Shown: piece by piece, positions 15,901-24,900 of the stretch | Numbering within the stretch: the stretch's first letter is position 1 | Layout: each line of letters starts with the position of its first letter | Origin: Aureimonas sp. Leaf427 | GTDB taxonomy: Bacteria; Pseudomonadota; Alphaproteobacteria; Rhizobiales; Rhizobiaceae | Reading direction: 5' to 3' | NCBI RefSeq assembly: GCF_001425485.1 | Contig: NZ_LMQW01000002.1 | Span: 117,262-181,261, forward strand | DNA: 64,000 bases | Translations under genes and position numbers: made by a program | The notes under the pieces: model-generated | Seen by the model: the letters and a program-made list of their open reading frames with translations, nothing else | Databases searched by the model: none | What the model was told of the DNA's origin: nothing

Positions 15901-17569
15901 TCGCGGCGCCGTGGTCATCGCCAGCGCCGGCTCGCCGGACAAGCAGCAGCTCGTCCGCGACATGGGCGCCGACCACGTCGTCTCCTCCCGCTCCACCAAG
16001 TTCGCCGACGACATCATGGCGCTGACCAAGGGGGAGGGCATCGACGTCGTCCTGAACTCGCTGGCCGGCGAGGCGATCACCAAGGGTCTGCAGGTGCTCA
16101 AGCCCTTCGGCCGCTTCCTGGAGATCGGCAAGCGCGACCTCTACGCCAACAGCCGCATCGGCCTGCGCCCCTTCCGCCAGAATCTGAGCTATTTCGGCAT
16201 CGACGCCGACACGCTCCTGGTGGAACGTCCCGCGCTCGCCAAGCGCATGTTCGACGCGGTCGTGGCGGCGCTTGCCTCGGGCGATCTGAAGCCTCTGCCC
16301 TATCAGGCGACGCCGGTCTCGCGGGCGGCGGAGGCCTTCCGCGCCATGCAGCAGGCCCGCCATGTCGGCAAGCTCGTCGTCAGCCTCGACGCCGAGCGCC
16401 ACGAGAATCTGGCGATCCTCTCCAGCGGCCGGGGCACGGTGCGCCCGGACGTGACCTATCTCGTGACCGGCGGCCTTTCCGGCTTCGGCCTCGCCACCGC
16501 CGAATGGCTGGTGGCGGAGGGCGCGCGCTCGCTCGCCCTTCTCGGCCGGCGCGGCGCGACGACCGAGGAAGCCAAGGCCGGGCTCGCCCGCATCCGGGCG
16601 GCCGGGGCGGTGGCGACGGGCTTTGCCGTCGATGTCGCCGACAGGGAAGCGCTCGACCGGGTCCTCTTCGAGATCCGCGCGACCATGCCGCCGCTGAAGG
16701 GCGTCGTCCACGCGGCGGCCGTCATCGAGGACGCGCCGCTGATGAACGTCGACCGGGGCCTGATGCACCGCGTCATGTCGGCCAAGATGATCGGCGCCTG
16801 GAACCTCCACGAGATGACGTTGGCGGACGGGCTGGAGAGTTTCGTGCTCTACTCCTCGTCGAGCGCAGTGGTCGGCAATCCCGGCCAGGGCACCTATGTC
16901 GCGGCCAACACCTTCCTCGACACGCTGGCCGAGCATCGCCGGGCGCTGGGCCTGCCCGCGCTCTCGGTCGGCTGGGGCGCGATCAAGGATGCGGGCTTCC
17001 TCACCCGCAACGCCGCCGTGGAGGACATGCTGGAGCAGCGGGCGGGCATGAGCGCGACGCCGGTGCGCGACGCGCTGGCCGAGCTCGGGCGCCTGATGGG
17101 CTCGGGCGCCTGCCGGGTCGCGGCCGCGCAGTTCAACCTCATGCGCCTCGGGCAGAGCCTGCCCGGCGCGCGCAGCCCGCGCTTCTCCAGCCTGATCCCG
17201 GACTCGATGAGCCTCGTGCCGGAGGGCGCCGGCTCGATCGCCGCCGCGCTGGAGGCGATGGGCGAGGAGGACCGCCGCGCGCTTCTCCTCACCTGCGTCG
17301 CCGGCCATGTCGGCCGCGTCGTCGGCTCGGACGCCGCGCAGATCACGCCGGAGAAGTCGCTGACCGAACTCGGCCTCGACAGCCTCATGGCGGTGGAACT
17401 GGCCGAAGCGCTGGAGCACGAGGTCGGGCGGCCGATCTCGGTCATGCAGATGATCCAGGCGGGCACGGTCGGCGGCGTCGTCCAGATCGTCTTGCAGGGC
17501 TTTTCCGGCACGAGGGCCTCGGCCGAGGCGAAGGCGCCGGCCGCCGCTCCCGACCGCATCGCGGCCTGA
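9989..17569 (+). CDS. Highly reducing type I polyketide synthase (KS-AT-DH-MT-ER-KR-ACP)
   Basis: Single-module megasynthase of 2526 residues. Visible domains: KS about 35-460 (C201 in D-T-A-C-S-S, H336 in H-G-T-G-T, H376 in N-I-G-H); AT about 560-860 (S656 in G-H-S-V-G-E); DH about 925-1210 (H962 in D-H-V-V-Q-G, D1132 in L-D-N-A-L-Q); a small methyltransferase-like region about 1400-1530 (E-L-S-G-G-T-G-G, one glycine replaced); ER about 1790-2110 (G-A-A-G-G-V-G-L near 1955); KR about 2155-2340 (T-G-G-L-S-G-F-G, Y2303); ACP (S2465 in L-G-L-D-S-L-M). All reducing domains look intact, so a saturated chain is expected, built iteratively unless used once. AT residues Y756-P-F-H759 lean toward malonyl-CoA. 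No thioesterase is present; the acyl chain is probably passed to the NRPS two genes on. Confidence 0.95.
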   Translation: MPNSPRLNAIDATFADADAAVVSPSIGRDRTVTRQPIAIVGLSGRYPKAPDLDTLWSNLAGGVDGVGEAKGDRWDLGHHAVDVDSANRIYTKAGGFLDRVDLFDAEYFGMSPREARQVDPQHRLLLELAVEALDSAGLPQNEIAGSRTGVFVGISNNDYASLVGQTVDAYTNIGSALSIAANRVSYVFDLHGPSMSIDTACSSSMVAMHQACVAIASGECDMALAGGVNLLLSPRPFVGFSEASMLSPDGRCKSFDASGNGYVRAEGGGLVLLKSLEAAERDGDAILGVILGTGVNSDGRTMGLPMPSGEAQEALLREVYGALGLGADDIFYVEAHGTGTSVGDPIECGAIGRVLGAPRAGGTRCRIGSIKSNIGHLENAAGIAGLTKVLLAMRHGEIPANLHFATPNPKIDFETWKLEVTAEPVALPESETPLIFGVNSFGFGGTNGHMVVQAYRPKAAAARVAAPASAPEGEAFDDLLVLSAPSAEGLDAVASAHAAHLRAADPAEWPAIRATAARSRTLHAHRLVLSASGPAEAAARLERIVAGEMPSHAAKGKAAGAGRTALVFSGNGPQWWGMGRELLAESAIFRAEMEAVDAIFAPLAGWSLIEAMRRPEAEVGIERTEVAQPLLFAQQLALTAVLKAAGIRPDLVFGHSVGEAAAAHVSGALSREQATEVIFHRSQMQARTAGTGRMAALGLGKAEAEAYLAEIPGWLEIAAVNSPRAVTVAGDPAALEALSARLTEEGKFVRILALDYPFHTSAMDPIREELLERLAALRPGASAVPFVSTVEGAVVAGEALDADYWWRNIRRPVAFDAAVASALSEHAIDVFVEVGPHPVLRDYVLQCVKAAEGSSAQALATLKRPSANRPAPEAETLSTAICAIHAAGAGDLAALFERPAVPARLPAYPFNRTSFWRGGTELPGTIYPIRREHPLLGARLSSTADAWSTVVQTTLLPYLRDHVVQGSAIFPAAGYIELAVAAALAKGGEGVIDLETFEILKPLVLSEGAEPFVQTSVDPADGTLLVRSRPAAETADWTEHVKGRLSRPEGVEAPAPLDLAALRAAMPEHVSREAHYRGSDRRGLAYGPLFQGVTAIAMTPADATKRAALGEIAIPAVAGELSAYRGHPAILDNALQVLISLIGQNDPRDCATIPVQVGRIRSFAALPERVVCHVELRHESARTGVADIAIADETGRVLVLLEEARFQKVEFRPSALPILAEDWRPDPAFAPRRAVSLVLPSAEALAETLTPVVAGIAAAPERVSFWTEVRARLDALVAAYAAKALREIAEDIAEEGAPFTLASLARAGEVIEDELDLLMQLTQMAEAEGYLLRKAPSRAPTWIWSADKAPEPGALRRQLMLDHSGYGAELVAIARAGNALAARLRGETDGPAAVAMREMLDDTAPFRRFANTIAAEAVRALVASWPEGRAIRVCELSGGTGGLAAAVLPVLPQERSDYLFADASDQALSRARNRFSAHHFLRTAGSAEAPESGFDLVLSAGEVEASTLFETLLPGGIALLVETLPGRVADLLMPRRSEAGSPDPAESLVAAGFETPVALSDASAGAEPTHRVWIARRPEGAASADILRLPGEAGRRVLVVGPSEAEQPFVAALSAALEASGQTVAVRALDPADLGAEALAELVASEPGAAEFVHLAGFAAGTPGTDAILSGQDLRCLSALHLARAIEMRPLDAEGPAPVLTLVTRHAFAGPAGTGPVDPFQSTVAGLGRVMANEQASVGCRLIDVHAALDDAEAAGDLAHALLARDAEPETLLSGGRRFVHRVRQSSIAEQTRIARSLQPGKTEARPFRLDFLPQGGLDSLHLREIERRTPGEGEIEIAIRAAGLNFRDVLYAMGMLPEEAVEKGFSGPTIGMECAGEVLRVGPGVTALKPGDRVIAFASSCFASHVTTKADCAALLPADIPFEAAATIPTAFVTAWYALDHLARLEPGETVLIHGAAGGVGLAALQIAKLRGAVVIASAGSPDKQQLVRDMGADHVVSSRSTKFADDIMALTKGEGIDVVLNSLAGEAITKGLQVLKPFGRFLEIGKRDLYANSRIGLRPFRQNLSYFGIDADTLLVERPALAKRMFDAVVAALASGDLKPLPYQATPVSRAAEAFRAMQQARHVGKLVVSLDAERHENLAILSSGRGTVRPDVTYLVTGGLSGFGLATAEWLVAEGARSLALLGRRGATTEEAKAGLARIRAAGAVATGFAVDVADREALDRVLFEIRATMPPLKGVVHAAAVIEDAPLMNVDRGLMHRVMSAKMIGAWNLHEMTLADGLESFVLYSSSSAVVGNPGQGTYVAANTFLDTLAEHRRALGLPALSVGWGAIKDAGFLTRNAAVEDMLEQRAGMSATPVRDALAELGRLMGSGACRVAAAQFNLMRLGQSLPGARSPRFSSLIPDSMSLVPEGAGSIAAALEAMGEEDRRALLLTCVAGHVGRVVGSDAAQITPEKSLTELGLDSLMAVELAEALEHEVGRPISVMQMIQAGTVGGVVQIVLQGFSGTRASAEAKAPAAAPDRIAA

Positions 17570-17574
17570 GCCGC

Positions 17575-18960
17575 ATGTCGCTCGGCGAGAGCATGGCTCT
17601 CGATCCCGGTGCCCTCGATCCCGGTCGGGCGGGGCGCGAGGCCGCCGCAGCGGCGCCGGGCGGCGGGAGCCTCTTCGCGCTGGCGCTGCCCATGGTCGTC
17701 TCGCGCGCCGGGCTCGCGGCCATGGTGCTCGTCGACTGCGTCATGGTCGCGCGGCACGGCGCGGAGGCCCTGGCCGTCACGCTTCTGGCGCAGGGCACGT
17801 TCGGCCGGCTGACCGACGTGTTCCTGGCCGTGCTCCTCGGCCCGCTCGTCCTCTTCGCGGCGGCGCAAGGGGCGGGCGCGCGGCCCCGGCGGATCGCGCT
17901 CTGGCATCGCGCGCTCTGCGCGGCGCTCATCCTCGGCGCGGCCGGTCTCGGCGCCAGCCTCTTCGCCGAGCCGATCCTCCTGGCGCTCGGGCAGGAGGCG
18001 GGGCTTTCGGCCGAAGCCGGCGCGGTCGTCCTCGCGCTCGGCCTCGGCCTGCCCGCCGGCCTCGTCGCCATCGCCTCCGCCGTCCATCTGGAGGGCGCCG
18101 GCCGGGCGAGGGGCGTCGCGCTCTGGGTGCTCGGCGCCAATTTCCTCAATCTCGGGCTGAATTTCCTTCTCGTCGGCGGCCATCTCGGATTTCCCGAACT
18201 CGGCGCGCTTGGCTCGGCTATCGCGACCGGCATCGTGCGTCTGGCGCTCGCCGCGGCGCTCGTCTGGAGCGTGCTGACGCTCGAAGGCCGCGCCGCGCTC
18301 CGCCCCGGCCGGGCCCTTCCCGGCGACGGGCGGGAGCAGGCAAGGCTCGGCGGCAGCGCGTTCGCGACGGCGGGCTTCCTGCACGCGCTCGGCATCTGGC
18401 TCACCGTCTTCGCGGGCTGGCTGGGCGCGCTTGATCTCGCCGCCTATGCCTCCGCCTGGCTCTTCATCCTGCCCGGCCTTCTCCTCTCCGCCGGCATCGG
18501 CGACGCGCTCGCCGTCCGCCTGTCCAAGGCGGGCGCCGACGGGGCGGAAACGCCGGAGGCCGCGCGTCTGCTGCGGGCCGATCTCGGCGCGCTGGCGCTC
18601 GTGCTCCTGCCCTTCACGCTCCTCTTCGCCCTCGCGCCGGAAACGCTCGCCGGCCTCTACGCGCCGGACCCGGCTCTTGCCGCCGGCATCGCCGCGCTTC
18701 TCACGATCGCCGGCCTCGTCCTTCTCTTCGACGGGCTCGGCTACGGCCTCGTCGCGGCGCTCCGCGCGCGCGGGGACGTGACCGTGCCGATGGGGATTCA
18801 GGTCGGCTGCATGGCGGCGACGCCGCTGCTGGCCGGCGCTCTCGCCTTCGGCCCGCTCGGCGCCGGGGGCCTCCTCGGCATCGTCGCAGCGATCCTCGTC
18901 ACCAGCACGCTGCGGATCGGCCTCCTCGCCCTCCGCGCCGTCCGGCATTTCCGCCGATGA
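17575..18960 (+). CDS. MATE-family multidrug/product efflux transporter
   Basis: Integral membrane protein of 461 residues with about 12 hydrophobic helices in two homologous halves. L-A-L-P-M-V-V-S-R in helix 1 and the repeated long Leu/Ala segments match MATE/NorM-like exporters, which use H+ or Na+ gradients to expel cationic or amphipathic molecules. It begins 5 bp after the PKS stop and its own stop overlaps a possible NRPS start (ATGA, 18957-18960), so all three genes are one transcript. An internal ATG at 17593, preceded by GGCGAGAGC, is an alternative start that would remove six residues. Its place inside the PKS-NRPS operon suggests export of, or self-resistance to, the product. Confidence 0.87.
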   Translation: MSLGESMALDPGALDPGRAGREAAAAAPGGGSLFALALPMVVSRAGLAAMVLVDCVMVARHGAEALAVTLLAQGTFGRLTDVFLAVLLGPLVLFAAAQGAGARPRRIALWHRALCAALILGAAGLGASLFAEPILLALGQEAGLSAEAGAVVLALGLGLPAGLVAIASAVHLEGAGRARGVALWVLGANFLNLGLNFLLVGGHLGFPELGALGSAIATGIVRLALAAALVWSVLTLEGRAALRPGRALPGDGREQARLGGSAFATAGFLHALGIWLTVFAGWLGALDLAAYASAWLFILPGLLLSAGIGDALAVRLSKAGADGAETPEAARLLRADLGALALVLLPFTLLFALAPETLAGLYAPDPALAAGIAALLTIAGLVLLFDGLGYGLVAALRARGDVTVPMGIQVGCMAATPLLAGALAFGPLGAGGLLGIVAAILVTSTLRIGLLALRAVRHFRR

Positions 18961-21900
18961 CACGCGCTCTCCTTCGGCCTGCCCTCCTGTCCTCCGCCCC
19001 TCTCGCACCATCAGAGACCCGCATGTTCCTGGACCCGACCGAGACCTTCGCCGTGCCCCGCGAGCCGCAGGACGGTTTCGCGCTGAGCCATGCGCAGCGC
19101 GGGGTCTGGCTGGACGCCAAGATGATCGGCCGGCCGCAGGCCTACCAGATCGGCTCGCTCGCCGAGATCGCCGGCCCGGTCGATCCCGCGCTCGCGCAAG
19201 AGGCGCTGCGCCTCGTCATGAGCCGCCACGACGCGCTGCGCCTGCGGATCGACGCGGACGAGCCGCGCCAGCGCTTCGAGCCGCTGGACACCGCGCCCTT
19301 CCACCTGATCGACCTCTCCGGCGTGGCCGAGCCGGACGCGGCGGCGGCGGCGCATCTTAGCGCCATCCAGGCGGCGGGCTTTCCGCTGGGCCCCGCGCCG
19401 CTTTTCCGGCTCGACCTCCTGAAGCTTGCGCCGGACCGCTGGCACCTGATCCTCCTCGCCCATCATCTGATCGCCGACGGCGTTTCGATCGCGCTGGCGC
19501 AGAGGCACTGGCTCGAGGCCTACAATCGGCTCTTCGCGGGCGAGGAGGCGGGCGGGACGGAGGCGCGCTCCTCCTATGCGCCGGTCGTCGCCGAGGACGC
19601 GGCCTACGAGGCCTCCGCGCGCCATGGCGAGGACCTGGACTATTGGGCGAAGCGCCTGTCGCCCCGGCCCGGCCTCGTCTTCGAGAACCGCCCGGCGCCG
19701 CAGGGCCACGCTCCCTTCGACGGCGCGCCGCGCGCCGGGCTCCTCGTCGCGCCCGAGACCGCCGCCCGGTTCGAGGCCGCGGCGCGGACGGCCGGCACGA
19801 CGCTGCACCGCGCGCTGGTGGCCACGCTCGCGCTCGCCCTCTCGCGCCGCTACGACCGGACCGACCTCGCCCTCGGCATGGCGCTGCACCGGCGCGAGCA
19901 TGCGACGCGCGACACGATCGGCATGCTGGCCGGCATGATCGCCGTGCGCTGCGCGGCCGATCCCGCGTGCACGCTCCTCGCCAACGTCCAGCGCATCGCG
20001 GCCGATCTCGACGCCGACCTTCGCCGCCAGCGAGCGCCGATCGATGCGATCGGGCGGCGGCTGGCGGCGGAGGCGGGCTCGGCGGAGGCCGGGCGCGGCC
20101 TCTTCGACGTCGCCGTGACGATCATGCCGGCCGCGGCCGGCGCCCTGCCGGCGCTCGGCGGCGGCGCCACGATCCGCTCGCGCCCGATCCGCGCGCCCGA
20201 GGAGACGCCGCTCGCGGTCTATATCAACGAGCTGGCCGGGGGCGGCCTCTCCGTCCAGTTCGGCTTCAACCCCGACATTCTGGCGAGCGAGGAGGTGGAG
20301 CGGCTGGAGGCCGGCTTCCGCGACATGCTGGAGGCCTTCGCCGCCCGGCCCGAGCGCCGCCTCTCGGCGCTGCCGCGCCTGACGCGCGAGGAGGACGCGG
20401 CCATCGCCGAATGGTCGGAGGGCACCGCGCTCGACGTGCCGCAGGCGACGCTGCACGGCCTCTTCCAGGCGCGCGCGGCCGAAGATCCCGACGCGCCGGC
20501 GCTCCTCTCAGACGAGGGCGCGATGAGCTATGGCGAACTCGACCGTGCGGCGACGGCCCTGGCGGCGCGGCTGGGACAGGCCGGGATCGCGCCCGGCTCC
20601 GTCGTCGGCGTCCTCGTCGAGCGCTCGATGACGAGCAGCCTCGCGGCCATGGCGATCCTGAAGGCCGGATGCGTCTACCTGCCGCTCGACCCGGTCTATC
20701 CTGACGAACGCCTCCACGGAATGATCGAGGATGCGCAGGCTCGCGCGGTTCTGACGACGGGCGAGGGCGCCGGCCGCGTGCCGGACGGCGTCATGGCAAT
20801 CGGGCTCGGGGCAATCGAGCTCGGGACGGCCGGGCTCGGGGCGACCGATCCGGCCGCCGATCATCCGCCGGTGGACGACGGCGCGCGTTCGCCGGAGGAT
20901 CTCGCCTATATCGTCTTCACCTCCGGCTCGACCGGGCGCCCGAAGGGCGTCGCCATGTCCCATGGGGCGGCGGTCAATCTGGCCTTCGCCCGGCAGGAGC
21001 ACGATCCGATCGGGCGGGGCGACCGGGTTCTCGCGGCGATCTCGGTCGGGTTCGACGTGTCGATCGGCCAGCTTCTCCTGCCGCTTCTCTCGGGCGCGGC
21101 CGTGGTCGTGGCCGGCGAGATCCGGGGCCTGTCCCCGGAGGCCTTCTGGGCCTTCATGGTCCGGCACGGCGTGACCCACGTCAATTCCGTCCCCTCCTTC
21201 CTCGAAAGCGTCCTTCCCGGCACGCCTGGAAGCACGGCGCTGAAGCAGGTCATGCTGGGCGGGGAGGGCCTCTCCGGGGCGCTCGCCGCCAAGCTCCGCA
21301 CAGCGCTCGGCGTTCCGGTCGTCAACATGTACGGGCCGACCGAGACCTGCATCGACGCGACGGCCTTTCCGGTTCCGGCGTCCGGCTTCGAGGCCGCGCC
21401 GATCCTGCCGATCGGCCGGCCGCTGCCGAACTACGCGACCCATGTGCTCGACGCCGCGCTGAAGCCCGTCGCCATCGGCGCGGAGGGCGAGCTCTTCATC
21501 GGCGGCGCGGGTCTGGCGGAAGGCTATCTCGGGCCACGCGCGCTGACGCAGGAGCGCTTCGTCGAGACCCCGCTCCAAGGGCGGCTCTATCGCACGGGCG
21601 ACCGCGCGCTCTGGCGCGAGGACGGGCAGATCGCGTTTCTCGGCCGGACGGACGCGCAGGTGAAAATCCGCGGTTTCCGCGTCGAGCCCGGCGAGATCGA
21701 GGTCGTGCTGCGCGGGCACCAAGCGCTCGCCCAGGCCGCCGTCGTCGCGCGGCCCGATGCGCGCGGCGCGATGCGGCTTCTGGCCTACGGCGTGCCCGCC
21801 GAGGGCGCCGCGCCGCCCGGCGTCGAGGCCCTCCGAGCCCATCTGGCGGCGCGGCTTCCCGCCCATATGGTCCCCGCCGAGATCCTGCTCGTCGACGCCC

Positions 21901-24900
21901 TGCCGCTGACGCCGAACGGCAAGCTCGACGCGCGCGCGCTGCCCGAGCCGGGCGCGCGGGCCGGCACGGGCCGGGCGCCGGAGACGGCGACGGAGCGCCT
22001 TCTGGCGGAGAGCTACGCCGCGCTGCTCGGCGTCGCCGGCGTCGATGTCGAGGCGCATTTCTTCGAACTCGGCGGGCATTCGCTGCTGGCGACGCAGCTC
22101 GCCTCGCGCCTTCGCGCCGCGCTCGGCGTGGAACTGCCGATCCGCACGCTCTTCGAGACGCCGCGCATCCTCGACCTCGCCCCGCGCATCGACGCGCTGC
22201 TGGCCGAGGGCGGCGCCCGTCCCGCCGCCGGGGCCCCGCTCGTCGCCCGGCCGCGCCCGGCGCGCCTTCCGCTGTCCCATGCGCAGGAGCGGCTCTGGTT
22301 CCTCGACCGGCTCGAACGGGACAGCCCCGCCTACAACATTCCGACCGCGCTCCGTCTCGACGGCGATCTCGATGCCGGCGCGCTGGAAGCGGCCTTCGCG
22401 GCGCTGGTCGAGCGCCACGAGATCCTGCGCACGCGCTTTGCGGAGATCGACGGCGCGCCCGCGCAGATCGTCATGGACACCCGCGCCGTGCCCTTCGCGC
22501 TGGAAGACCTGACGGGCGGGCGCGAGGCCGAGACGGTGGCGCTCTTGGAGGCCGAGGCGCGCCGGCCCTTCGATCTCGAGCGCGATCCGCTCCTGCGCGT
22601 GCGCCTCCTGCGCCTCGCGCCGCAGGCGCATGTCTGCCTCCTCACCCTCCATCACATCGTCTCCGACGGCTGGTCCAGCTCGATCCTCGTCACCGAACTC
22701 GCCGCTCTCTACGAGGCCGCGCGCGCCGGCCGGCCGGCGGGACTCGCCCCGCTCGCCATCCAGTTCGCGGACTTCGCTCTCTGGCAGCGCGAGGCGCTGG
22801 GCGAGGCCGAGCTGGCCGGCCAGACCGCCTTCTGGCGGGAGGCGCTGGCCGGCGCGCCCGACGCCCTGACGCTGCCGCTGGAGCACCCGCGCCCCGCGAC
22901 GCGCAGCTTCATAGGCCGGAGCCAGAGCGTGGCGCTGCCGGCCGACGTCTCGCAGGCGCTGGTGCAGTTCGCGCACTTGAGCGGCGCCACGCCCTTCATC
23001 GTGCTCCTCTCCGCCTTCGCCGCGCTCCTGTCGCGCTGGAGCGGGCAGGAGGACGTCGTCATCGGCGCGCCCATCGCCAACCGCAGGCAGGCCGAGACGG
23101 AGGGGCTGATCGGCTTCTTCGTGAACACGATCGCCCTTCGTGCCGACCTCTCCGGCGCGCCTTCGCTGGCCGAGCTGACCGAGCGCATGCGCGCCCGCTC
23201 GCTCGACGCCTATGCCCATCAGGACCTTCCCTTCGAGCGGCTGGTCGATGCGCTGAAGCCCGCGCGCGATCCCGGCCTCCATCCGGTCTTCCAGACGATG
23301 TTCGTTCTCCAGAACGCGCCGGAGGGACGCTACGAGACCGGATCGCTCGCCATCTCGCCGGTCGTTCAGCCCGAAAGCGTCGCGAAATTCGACCTGACGC
23401 TGACGCTGAGCGAGACGCCGGACGGCTTCGCGGGCGCGCTGACCTACGCCGCCGATCTCTTTTCGCCCGCGCTGGTCGCGCGCATGGCCGCCGAGTTCGA
23501 GCGGCTCGTGCGCGCCGCGCTGGAGGACCCCGGCCGCGACCTCGCCGCGATCCCGCTCGTCTCCGAGGACGAGGAGCTGCGTCTTATCGCCGAGGGCGAA
23601 GGCATCCGGCGCCCCGTCGCGGTGGACACGGTTCCGGCGCTCTTCGAGGCGGAGGTCCGCCGCAGGCCGGGCGGGGAGGCGGTCGCCCACGGGGCGACGC
23701 GCCTCGATTTCGCCGCGCTGAACGCGCGCGCCAATCGCCTCGCCCATGCGCTGATCGCGGCGGGCATCGGCCCCGAGCGCACGGTCGGCGTGATCCTGCC
23801 GCGCTCGGAGGCGCTCGTCGTCGCCGCGCTCGCCATCCTGAAGGCCGGCGGCGTCTACGTTCCGCTCGATCCCGCCTATCCCGCCGAGCGCATCGCCGCG
23901 ATCCTTGCCACCGCCGCGCCCGCGCTCGTCCTCGCCGCGCCGGAAACGCGCGGCGCGCTGCCGGAGGGCACGGCGGTTCTCGATCTGGCCGCCTTCGACG
24001 GAGCCGCCTTCCCCGACCGCGATCCGACCGACCGCGACCGGACGGCGCCGCTGTCGGCGGAGAACCTCGCCTATGTCATCCACACGTCCGGCTCGACCGG
24101 CCGGCCGAAGGGCGTCGCGGTCTCGCATGGCGCGCTCGTCCATCTCGCCGACGCCCGCAAGGCGCACGATCCGATCGGCCCCGGCGACCGCGTGCTCGCC
24201 GCGCTCTCCATCGGCTTCGACGTCTCGGTCGGCCAGCTCGTCACGCCGCTCCTTTCCGGCGCGACCGTCGTCGTCTCGCCCGATCTCGGCACGCTCGGCG
24301 GCGCCGGATTCTGGTCGCTGCTGGAGGCCGAGCGGATCACGCATCTGAACGCGGGCCCCGCCTTTCTGGGCGCCGCCCTCGACGCCGCGCCCCCGAAGCT
24401 CTCCCTGAAGCGCCTGATGCTCGGCGGGGAGGGCTTCTCGACCGCGCTGGCGCGGCGGCTTCTGGCGGCGCTTCCGGGCACGGAGGTCTTCAACATGTAC
24501 GGGCCGACCGAAGCCTGCATCGACGCCACGGCCTATCGCGCGACGGGGCAGGAGACCGGCGCCTTCCTGCCGATCGGCCGGCCGCTGCCGAACTACCGCG
24601 TCCATCTCCTCGACGCCGCGCTGCGCCCGGTCGCGCCGGGTCTTGCCGGCGAGATCCATATCGGCGGGCCGACGCTGGCGAGGTCCTATGTCGGCGATCC
24701 CGCCGAGACCGAGGCGCGCTTCGTCGCCGATCCGTTCGGCGCCCCCGGCGACAGGCTCTACCGCACGGGCGATCTGGCGCGGCGGAACGCGGCCGGCGAG
24801 ATCGAATTCCTCGGCCGGATCGACGCGCAGGTGAAGATCCGCGGCGTGCGCATCGAGCTCGGCGAGATCGAGGCCGTGCTCCGCCGCCACCCGGCCGTCG

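Noticed and set aside
9968..17419. Very long open frame (about 2480 codons) on the minus strand opposite the PKS
   Set aside because: It is Arg/Gly/Asp-rich with no domain signature and mirrors the third-codon GC bias of the PKS; such shadows lie opposite every long gene here.
11512..17574. Upstream extension of the MATE frame through the PKS gene
   Set aside because: The extension is Arg/Pro/Gly-rich out-of-frame PKS sequence; transporter-like sequence begins only at 17575-17593.
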